A stretch of DNA of 38,759 nt from an uncultured Collinsella sp. (GTDB lineage: Bacteria > Actinomycetota > Coriobacteriia > Coriobacteriales > Coriobacteriaceae), in the NCBI GenBank assembly GCA_900541135.1, contig UQIG01000019.1, positions 1 to 38,759 of the forward strand. The letters run 5' to 3'. Below are positions 22,224 to 27,924 of the stretch, piece by piece; the stretch's first letter is position 1, and every line of letters begins with the position of its first letter. The notes beneath the pieces are model-generated. The model was not told the DNA's origin and made no database searches. It was given only the letters and a program-made list of their open reading frames with translations. The translations under genes were made by a program, and so were the position numbers.

Positions 22224-22892
22224 ATGGCAGCGGCCTTTTCCCATGTGATCTTTGATCTGGACGGCACCATCCTCAACACGCTCGAGGACCTGGCGGCCGC
22301 CGGCAACCATACCTGCGAGACGCACGGCTGGCCTACGTTTGCCGTCGACGAGTACCGCTACAAGGTGGGAAACGGCATGCTCAAGCTGGTTGAGCGCTTT
22401 ATGCCCGCCGAGTACGCGGGCGACGGCCGCATGTTTGAGCAGACGCTTGCCGAGTTTAGGGCTTACTACGGCGATCACAAGGAGGACCACACTGCCCCCT
22501 ATGCCGGCACGATCGAGATGCTCGACCGTCTGCGCGCCGCGGGCGTGCAGCTTGCCGTGCTCACCAACAAGGACCACATCTCGGCGGCTCCGCTTATCGA
22601 GAAGTATTTTGGTTCCGAGCGCTTTGCGCTGGTACAGGGCCGTGTCGATGCGTTTCCGCCCAAGCCCGAAGCACCCGTCACGCTGCATGTGATGGAGGAG
22701 CTGGGCGCCGATCCGGCAACCACACTCTATGTGGGCGATTCCAATGTCGATATCCTAACCGGCCACAACGCCGGCCTTAAGAGCGCGGGCGTCAGCTGGG
22801 GCTTCCGCGGCCGCACAGAGCTGGAGGCCGCCGGCGCCGACTACGTGGTGGACAGCCAGGCAGAGCTCGCGGCGCTGGTGCTGGGCGAGTAA
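22224..22892 (+). CDS. gph: HAD-family phosphatase, phosphoglycolate phosphatase-like
   Basis: A 222-residue HAD hydrolase. The nucleophile motif is VIFDLDGTILNT, motif II is AVLTNKDH, motif III is the Lys of KPEAPVTL and motif IV is YVGDSNVDI. The cap is helical (type C1) between about residues 18 and 90. Phosphoglycolate phosphatase (Gph) is the best-fitting subfamily, but pyrophosphatase (PpaX) or another sugar phosphatase is possible, so the symbol is provisional. ATG at 22224 follows GGGAG; an in-frame extension to 22116 has no site. It is monocistronic. Confidence 0.88.
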   Translation: MAAAFSHVIFDLDGTILNTLEDLAAAGNHTCETHGWPTFAVDEYRYKVGNGMLKLVERFMPAEYAGDGRMFEQTLAEFRAYYGDHKEDHTAPYAGTIEMLDRLRAAGVQLAVLTNKDHISAAPLIEKYFGSERFALVQGRVDAFPPKPEAPVTLHVMEELGADPATTLYVGDSNVDILTGHNAGLKSAGVSWGFRGRTELEAAGADYVVDSQAELAALVLGE

Positions 22893-22929
22893 CGAGCGAC
22901 ACTGCTTAACGCAGCTGCGACAATTCTTC

Positions 22930-23110
22930 CGCGCAGAAAGCGCATCCCGTTTTGAAGCTCCGGAATGGGATGCGCTTTCCGCTTGAGCCCCATCGGGGAA
23001 ACCGCATCCCGTTTCAGAGCAATATTCCGGGTCGCGCTTTCCGCAACCCACCCCATCCGGAAACCGCGACCCATTATTCGCCCAAATACCGGCTCGCATT
23101 TTCCCGAGCA
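22930..23110. repeat. Tandem hairpin cluster (TTTCCG...GGAAA family), copy 2
   Basis: This follows the plan of 4760-4940. Left arm GGGATGCGCTTTCCG (22967-22981) can pair with 22936-22948 upstream or 22997-23010 downstream. A second left arm at 23027-23043 pairs with 23057-23072 with one internal mismatch. A degenerate half-element sits at 23090-23105. The spacer CGTTTTGA and the tail TTCGCCCAAATA match those in copy 1. Confidence 0.75.
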
Positions 23111-23130
23111 TTCGATGCAACGCTGGTGCA

Positions 23131-23177
23131 AGGAGTGTCCCCAACTGCCGGCAGAAAAGGAACGTCCCCAAGTGCCG
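23131..23177. repeat. GTCCCC repeat with CTGCCGGCAG core
   Basis: GTGTCCCCAACTGCCGGCAG is followed by AAAAGGAACGTCCCCAAGTG, the same unit as at 44-80. It abuts the structured element at 23200-23366. Confidence 0.65.
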
Positions 23178-23199
23178 CCCCAATGACTACCATGGCAAT

Positions 23200-23366
23200 G
23201 CCGCAGGTAGAGGACGGACAGCGAGCGACGTCCAGGACGAACAAGTTGGCATGAAAAAGGCGAGGCATAGACCTTCTGGTCATGTCTCGCCTTTTGAATG
23301 ACAAATTGTCGTCCTGGGCGGCGCGCAGCGTCGAGCAGTTGCGGCGTTTGGTAAAACGCCGCAACT
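23200..23366 (-). repeat. Structured repeat element, copy 1 (downstream of lipoprotein gene)
   Basis: Read on the minus strand after the stop at 23369, the element begins with hairpin AGTTGCGGCG-TTTTACCAAA-CGCCGCAACT, then an outer stem (23310-23320 with 23229-23239, one mismatch), a middle stem (23298-23303 with 23247-23252), and an apical hairpin 23257-23294 with GACC-AGAA-GGTC at its tip and U-rich flank, which could terminate transcription. It matches copy 2 at 26642-26808 in boundaries and tip but not in outer-stem sequence. Confidence 0.8.
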
Positions 23367-23368
23367 CC

Positions 23369-23926
23369 CTAGCTCATCATGGCATTCATCATCTCGTTGG
23401 TTGCGGAATCGTCAGCAGACCACTCGCCGTCGTCATTGCAGGAGTACTTGAAGGTGACCTTGGTGTCCTTGGTCTTAGCAGCCTTGGTCACATCGACCAT
23501 AACCTGACCGGCCATCTTGTACAGCTCGTCATCGGAAGGCATCGAATCGAGCGCGGCGACCTTCTCCTGATACTGGGTGGCAAAATCCTCAACGATCTGG
23601 TTCATGGACTTGCAGGTAATGGTGACCTCGGCAGTTGCGGTACCCTTGTCCTCGTCGACCGTCACGTCGCCGATCTTGTAGTCAAAGCCCTCGAGATAGC
23701 TCTTAGCGTACTCCTTGGGATCGATGCCCAGCTGCTCGAACTCGTCGCCCGAGGCCTCTTCCAGGCCGGCGAGGAAGTCGTCGCCACCGTTCTTGACCTC
23801 GTCAAACTGCGTCGTAAGATCCTCGGTGATAAGCTCCTCAACCGAAGGACCTCCGCAGCCGGAAAGCACAACCACGCACGCGACCAGAACAGCCATCAGG
23901 GGCGCAAGCAGCAGCTTCTTCTTCAT
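23369..23926 (-). CDS. Secreted lipoprotein of unknown function
   Basis: A 185-residue precursor. A lipoprotein signal peptide MKKKLLLAPLMAVLVACVVV ends in the lipobox LSGC, with the acylated Cys at about residue 24. The mature part is acidic and mostly helical at first (SVEELITEDLTTQFDEVKNG), then includes a beta-rich part with TATAEVTITCK, and ends NEMMNAMMS. It resembles DUF4854/DUF5105-type lipoproteins of Gram-positive bacteria, from memory. ATG at 23926 has GGGAGG at 6-7 nt; an in-frame upstream ATG at 23950 is less likely. It stands alone, followed by the structured repeat. Confidence 0.85.
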   Translation of the reverse strand: MKKKLLLAPLMAVLVACVVVLSGCGGPSVEELITEDLTTQFDEVKNGGDDFLAGLEEASGDEFEQLGIDPKEYAKSYLEGFDYKIGDVTVDEDKGTATAEVTITCKSMNQIVEDFATQYQEKVAALDSMPSDDELYKMAGQVMVDVTKAAKTKDTKVTFKYSCNDDGEWSADDSATNEMMNAMMS

Positions 23927-24104
23927 GACATTCCTCCCAACAAGCGGCACCGCGCTTCCTGACGCGGTGCACGTCGTAACAATAAGGCCATACTAGCCGC
24001 TAACGAACACCCCCGGCAAAGCAAAGGCGCAGTCGGCTCGATTTATCGTCCGAACGGTTTACCGGTCCGCCCAACGCGCAATAAAACGTTCCGCCGCATT
24101 GTAA

Positions 24105-24134
24105 TAAAAAAGGTGGCCGGAAAACCCGACCACC
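24105..24134 (-). terminator. Terminator of the EIIA gene
   Basis: On the minus strand GGTGGTCGG (24134-24126) pairs with CCGGCCACC (24120-24112), with one G-U pair, followed by a run of seven U residues (24111-24105). Confidence 0.85.
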
Positions 24135-24160
24135 CTTGCACATCCTTTGGATGCCGCAGT

Positions 24161-24697
24161 TTACTTGCGAACGACCTTAACGATGGCGTCACCGGCGGCG
24201 ACGGCGGACTCTGCCTCAACGGTGAGCTCGACGTCGGCAAACTCGGCGGTGTTGGACACGGCCACCACGACGCAGTCCTTATAACCAGCAGCGGCGATCT
24301 TGGCACGGTCGATCTTGAGTATGGGCTGGCCGGCCTTCACAACGTCGTCGGCCTTGACGAAGCCCTCGAAGCCATCGCCGTTCATGTTGACAGTATCGAC
24401 GCCAACGTGCACCAGAACCTCGATGCCGCTATCGGACTGCAGACCCACGGCGTGACCCATGGTGACGGTCACCTTGCCGTCGCAGGGAGCGTAGACCAGG
24501 TCGTCCTCGGGCCACACGGCGCAGCCCTTGCCCAGAACCTCGCCACCAAAGACGGGATCGGGCACGTCGGCCATCTTGATGACCTTGCCCTTGACGGGCG
24601 AGCACAGCACGTCGGCGCCGGCAGAAGCAGAGATGGAAGCGGGAGCTGCAGCAGCGGCAGGCTCAGCCTTCTTCTTAAACATGTCAAACAGACCCAT
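24161..24697 (-). CDS. PTS EIIA component, glucose type
   Basis: A 178-residue phosphocarrier of the PTS_EIIA_1 (Crr) family. A short N-terminus (MGLFDMFKKK) and an Ala-rich linker (about 11-26) precede the domain. The active region TMGHAVGLQSDSGIEVLVHVGVDTV contains H82 and phospho-accepting H97, matching H75 and H90 of E. coli EIIA(Glc). It receives phosphate from HPr and passes it to EIIB of a sugar permease; it may also regulate uptake or metabolism. It is free-standing, with no EIIBC gene nearby. ATG at 24697 has an AGAGGAG site; the longer frame to 24976 runs through non-coding DNA. Confidence 0.93.
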   Translation of the reverse strand: MGLFDMFKKKAEPAAAAAPASISASAGADVLCSPVKGKVIKMADVPDPVFGGEVLGKGCAVWPEDDLVYAPCDGKVTVTMGHAVGLQSDSGIEVLVHVGVDTVNMNGDGFEGFVKADDVVKAGQPILKIDRAKIAAAGYKDCVVVAVSNTAEFADVELTVEAESAVAAGDAIVKVVRK

Positions 24698-24967
24698 ACG
24701 TTTTCTCCTCTTGATTAAGCGCAACGTTATGCGCATGCCTATGGTGATTATAGTGCCAAATGGTTCAAATGCTAAGGTGGGGACTCGAATCGCGAGCCCT
24801 TCCCGGTAGTGCTCGCGGGACGAGCATCTCCTTTGCATCGCGGGTCGATAAGCCGAGTATCGTCTGCGCACGGGACGGGCAGAAGCGGGCGCACCAAACC
24901 CGATACTTCTTTTCGCTCTCGAGTCCTGCCGCCGCCCCGTCCCTGACACTTCCTGATACCGACCGAA

Positions 24968-25002
24968 ACGTGCCAAAATAAACCCGTCCCTTTTTGGTAG
25001 GT
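24968..25002. repeat. CCTGTCCC-type palindrome, single copy
   Basis: ACGTGCCAAA...TTTTTGGTAGGT with core AAACCCGTCCC is almost identical to the unit at 16989-17023. It lies in the 24698-25279 gap, whose first 270 nt show nothing else recognisable. Confidence 0.65.
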
Positions 25003-25035
25003 TTGGCGAGTGTGGATTTTCGGACGCTTAACTAA

Positions 25036-25107
25036 CGAGCGTGGATAATCTCCCACTTTGACTTTGAGGCCGTCACCGAGCCAAAAACGGGAGATTATCC
25101 ACGTTCA
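25036..25107. repeat. Palindromic GTGGATAATC repeat, copy 2
   Basis: AGCGTGGATAATCTCCCACT in the left arm pairs with AAACGGGAGATTATCCACGTT in the right arm, with about 26 nt between. It is nearly identical to copy 3 at 26476-26544; together they flank the Fic gene. Confidence 0.8.
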
Positions 25108-25182
25108 TTTTGGATGACCCCCTTGTACCAAGCCGAGCTCCATGGTCAAGTAATAACGACTTTTTATCATTAGATTGTTTAC

Positions 25183-25253
25183 ATCAATTCTAATAACTAT
25201 TTAATCCTTAAACTCGTTATTAGAATTGATATGATTAGCCTAATAACGAGTTT
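25183..25253 (+). promoter_or_regulatory. Stacked inverted repeats on the fic promoter
   Basis: Two perfect inverted repeats overlap: ATCAATTCTAATAAC (25183-25197) with 25216-25230 (15 bp), and AAACTCGTTATTA (25210-25222) with 25241-25253 (13 bp). A further TAATAACGACTTT lies at 25151. A promoter TTAAAC (25208-25213), 16-nt spacer, TATGAT (25230-25235) lies inside them. The shared box GTTATTAG suggests a dimeric regulator, possibly the Fic protein itself through its winged helix. Confidence 0.65.
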
Positions 25254-25279
25254 CCGGCACTAAAGATATGGAGGGCGCG

Positions 25280-26452
25280 ATGCAAATCGAGGAGAACGGC
25301 CAGGGAACGCTCCGCAATAATCTATCGGGGAAATTGGCTTACTATTCGTTTTTTCCAACGCCCTTGCAATCATTGAGGCAGCTAAACCTCACCGAGGAAA
25401 CCTATCGCACGCTTTCCGCATGCTCACGAAAGCTTGGAGAGCTTGAAGGCATGCTCTACTTTGTTCCCAACGCCGACATGTATCTGACAATGTACGTGCG
25501 CAAAGAAGCACTCCTTTCTTCGCAAATTGAGGGAACCCAGTGCACGTTTGACGACCTACTTAGTCCATCGCAAACACAACTCCATCATAAAGATGTCGCA
25601 GACGTCGTGAATTACGTCCGTGCTGTCGACCGCGGCGTAGAACTGCTCAAAAAGATGCCCTTGTGCACGAGACTTCTTAGGCAAGTTCATGCGGTCCTGC
25701 TGGACGGAGTGCGCGGAACGGAGAAGAATCCAGGCGAGCTGCGCTCCTCACAAAACTGGATTGGCCCCTCAGGCTGCACCATTGCAACCGCATCGTTTGT
25801 CCCTCCAAACATTGAAGATTTGAGTAACACGCTCCAGGACCTCGAACGCTTTATCAATGAGCCTCAAGTCGAAATGGATCCGATTGTGCGGGCGGCGCTC
25901 GTCCATTACCAATTTGAAACTGCCCATCCATTCCTAGACGGAAACGGTCGCCTGGGCAGGCTTCTCATTACACTTATGCTCATCAATGATGGCGTTCTTC
26001 ATTCTTGCTTGTTCTATCCATCGTTCCAGTTCAAGAAAAATCGAAGCGAGTACTACCGGCAACTCACATCCGTAAGGGAGAGAGGCACTTACGAGGAATG
26101 GATAGAGTTTTTCTGCAACAGTCTTCTCGAAAGTGCGAAGGACTCGGTAGGGTCTTTAAAAAACCTTGTTGACCTCCATAACCGTTCCACAGCAACCATT
26201 ACCGAAAATCTCGGAAGGACTGCTGCAAACGGGCAAAGGCTGTTGGGCATTCTTGAAGAGCACCCCATCGTCGACACCGCATTCATCGCTGCCCAACTCG
26301 ATATCGGCAGGAGTACCGCGAGCTCGCTCGTCAAATCATTTGAAGAATTGGGCATCCTCCGTCCGCTCGACGAGTCAAGACAGAGATACCGGCAGTACGG
26401 GTATGAAGAGTATCTTTCGATTCTCAGGGAAGACGCCGAGCCGATTAGATAG
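25280..26452 (+). CDS. Fic-family AMP-transferase with C-terminal winged helix
   Basis: A 390-residue protein that probably AMPylates a target Ser, Thr or Tyr hydroxyl. A Fic_N region comes first. It contains the inhibitory helix SSQIEG (about 80-85), fitting (S/T)xxxE(G/N), on the N-terminal side (class II). The catalytic loop HPFLDGNGRLGRLL (from H216) matches HxFx(D/E)GNGRxxR fully. The C-terminal ~65 residues form a winged helix (VDTAFIAAQLDIGRSTASSLVKSFEELGIL). ATG at 25280 follows GGAGGG; ATG at 25268 overlaps that site. The gene is alone and AT-richer than its neighbours, with palindromes at 25036-25107 and 26476-26544 on either side. No antitoxin gene is adjacent. Confidence 0.93.
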   Translation: MQIEENGQGTLRNNLSGKLAYYSFFPTPLQSLRQLNLTEETYRTLSACSRKLGELEGMLYFVPNADMYLTMYVRKEALLSSQIEGTQCTFDDLLSPSQTQLHHKDVADVVNYVRAVDRGVELLKKMPLCTRLLRQVHAVLLDGVRGTEKNPGELRSSQNWIGPSGCTIATASFVPPNIEDLSNTLQDLERFINEPQVEMDPIVRAALVHYQFETAHPFLDGNGRLGRLLITLMLINDGVLHSCLFYPSFQFKKNRSEYYRQLTSVRERGTYEEWIEFFCNSLLESAKDSVGSLKNLVDLHNRSTATITENLGRTAANGQRLLGILEEHPIVDTAFIAAQLDIGRSTASSLVKSFEELGILRPLDESRQRYRQYGYEEYLSILREDAEPIR

Positions 26453-26475
26453 GCATCGCAACCCAGGCAAATTAA

Positions 26476-26544
26476 AGCGAGCGTGGATAATCTCCCACTT
26501 TGAGCCTGCACACAGGCCAAAAACGGGAGATTATCCACGCTCAT
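26476..26544. repeat. Palindromic GTGGATAATC repeat, copy 3
   Basis: GAGCGTGGATAATCTCCCACTTTGA at the left pairs with AAACGGGAGATTATCCACGCTC at the right. It starts about 25 nt after the fic stop and may serve as its 3' hairpin. Confidence 0.8.
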
Positions 26545-26550
26545 TCCTGA

Positions 26551-26580
26551 GTAGTCATTTATGAACGTCCCCAATGACTA
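26551..26580. repeat. CGTCCCC hairpin with AATGACTA stem
   Basis: TAGTCATT (26552-26559) pairs perfectly with AATGACTA (26573-26580) around TATGAACGTCCCC. A sister element at 32596-32626 keeps the CGTCCCC core but has the stem CCACTCATT/AATGAGTGG. Confidence 0.7.
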
Positions 26581-26641
26581 GTCCGGCAACGCCGATGTTT
26601 CGGCAACGACAGCGAGCGAGCCGCATTCGGAGCAAGACGAC

Positions 26642-26808
26642 GCCGCAGGTAGAGAACGGACAGCGAGCGGGCCGCATTTGAGACAAGGTGACGTGAAACG
26701 AAAGGGCGCTGACCTTCTGGTCGCGCCCTTGAAGTTGAACGTCAGATTGTCCAAATGCGGCCCGCGCAGCGTCGAGCAGTTACGGCGTTTGGTAAAACGC
26801 CGTAACTA
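26642..26808 (-). repeat. Structured repeat element, copy 2 (downstream of pyrE)
   Basis: The outer stem GGGCCGCATTTG (26669-26680) pairs perfectly with 26752-26763. Further in, GACAA (26682-26686) pairs with 26747-26751 and TGACGT (26689-26694) with 26739-26744. The apical hairpin is 26704-26728 with the GACC-AGAA-GGTC tip on the minus strand. The pyrE-proximal hairpin AGTTACGGCG...CGCCGTAACT is at 26778-26806. A partial duplicate of the distal end lies at 26611-26641. Confidence 0.8.
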
Positions 26809-27486
26809 ACGTGCTCCGTACTGCTCGTAGTAGGCGTCGATGGCGGTCTTGAGCTCGTCGTCGATGACAACCTTGCCGTCGATCTCGTGGTTGTAGAGGG
26901 TCTCGACGACCTCAGCCATGGAGACGATGCTCGCGACGGGGAAACCGTACTTGGCCTCGATCTCCTTCTGCGCGGTGGTCACACCGCCCTTGCCGACCTC
27001 CATGCGGTTGAGGGACACGATCAGGCCCTTGATCTCGACATCGGCAGCAGCCTTGACCTTGGGATAGGTCTCGTCGATGGACTTGCCGCTGGTGGTAACG
27101 TCCTCGACCATGACCACACGGTCGCCGTCCTTGGGCTCATAACCCAGCAGGTTGCCCTTATCGGCACCGTGGTCCTTGGCCTCCTTGCGGTCGCAGCAGT
27201 ACTTGACCTCCTTGCCGTACAGCTCGTGGTAGGCAATTGCGGTCACGACGGCCAGCGGAATACCCTTGTAGGCCGGTCCAAACAGCACATCAAAGTCGTC
27301 GCCAAAGTTATCGTGGATGGCCTGGGCGTAATACTCGCCCAGCTTCTTGAGCTGATAGCCCGTCACGTAAGCGCCGGCGTTCATAAAGAACGGGGACTGA
27401 CGGCCGCTCTTGAGCGTAAAGCTGCCGAACTTAAGGACGTCGGACTCGACCATAAACTTGATGAACTCTTGCTTGTAAGCCTCCAT
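26806..27486 (-). CDS. pyrE: PyrE, orotate phosphoribosyltransferase
   Basis: A 226-residue enzyme joining orotate and PRPP to give orotidine 5'-monophosphate in pyrimidine synthesis. The PRPP motif is VVMVEDVTTSGKSIDE. The N-terminal part has FTLKSGRQSPFFMNAGAY, and LFGPAYKGIPLAV and YCCDRKEAKDHG fit the family. ATG at 27486 has a GAGGAG site; the frame to 27744 is open only by chance. It is encoded alone, with no other pyr gene in the window. It is followed by the structured repeat. Confidence 0.96.
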   Translation of the reverse strand: MEAYKQEFIKFMVESDVLKFGSFTLKSGRQSPFFMNAGAYVTGYQLKKLGEYYAQAIHDNFGDDFDVLFGPAYKGIPLAVVTAIAYHELYGKEVKYCCDRKEAKDHGADKGNLLGYEPKDGDRVVMVEDVTTSGKSIDETYPKVKAAADVEIKGLIVSLNRMEVGKGGVTTAQKEIEAKYGFPVASIVSMAEVVETLYNHEIDGKVVIDDELKTAIDAYYEQYGAR

Positions 27487-27612
27487 GCGGGCTCCTCTCG
27501 TAATCGCGTACGTGCCTTCCAGTTTAGCGCAGGCGAAGCGTCGATGCGGGCGCGCTTTGAGGCCGCGGCGTTCTGTAAAGGCTTTGTCAGGGGGAATGGT
27601 TTTCCGAACAAT

Positions 27613-27646
27613 GGGGGTTGACATTTCAAACCCCCTCATCAAGAAT
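27613..27646 (+). promoter_or_regulatory. Promoter of the mgtA leader with inverted repeat
   Basis: TTGACA (27618-27623), a 17-nt spacer and AAGAAT (27641-27646) form a good promoter. GGGGGTT (27613-27619) and AACCCCC (27629-27635) form an inverted repeat over the -35 box. Transcription from here gives a leader of about 270 nt before mgtA. Confidence 0.55.
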
Positions 27647-27712
27647 ACGGGCGGATTGAAACGGGTACGAGATACCCAAAGCGCGCTGCGCCCGGCCTTA
27701 AGGAGGTGTGCC

Positions 27713-27784
27713 ATGGAAGGCAGTCCTAGTCGAAAAACCTGCATGTCGCCCTCGGCACGCCGCGAGGATTCCGTATTCGCATAA
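27713..27784 (+). CDS. 23-codon ORF in the mgtA leader
   Basis: ATG is preceded by a near-perfect AAGGAGGTG at 6-7 nt, stronger than most in this window. The product would be 23 residues, MEGSPSRKTCMSPSARREDS plus VFA, basic and polar, with no membrane segment. Its position between a promoter and a Mg2+ transporter gene suggests a regulatory leader peptide, as with MgtL in enterics, though no proline or acidic run is seen. It could also be a small protein in its own right. Confidence 0.45.
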   Translation: MEGSPSRKTCMSPSARREDSVFA

Positions 27785-27805
27785 GCGCCACCAACCGATC
27801 GTCAA

Positions 27806-27841
27806 AACCACCACAAAGGTGCCTGTCCCCTTTGTGGTGGC
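27806..27841. repeat. CCTGTCCCC palindrome in the mgtA leader
   Basis: CCACCACAAAGG (27808-27819) pairs with CCTTTGTGGTGG (27829-27840) around TGCCTGTCC. It is a member of the GGGACAGG family and lies inside the mgtA leader, where it would form a hairpin in the RNA. Confidence 0.75.
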
Positions 27842-27924
27842 TCGTGAGCTTGACGTGAGCGACATCTAGGTTTTTTGAAGCAAATACGACACGTACGCTA
27901 ACTCCCTTCAACAAGGAGGACCCT

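Noticed and set aside
24771..24860. GGGGACTCGAATCGCGAG looked like a tRNA T-arm
   Set aside because: No acceptor stem, anticodon arm or CCA-like end could be folded around it on either strand.
25280..26452. A Fic/antitoxin (doc-phd) toxin pair
   Set aside because: There is no small antitoxin ORF beside it, and the inhibitory helix is within the protein.
27613..27924. An M-box magnesium riboswitch before mgtA
   Set aside because: The conserved M-box sequence blocks could not be recognised; the leader features are recorded separately.
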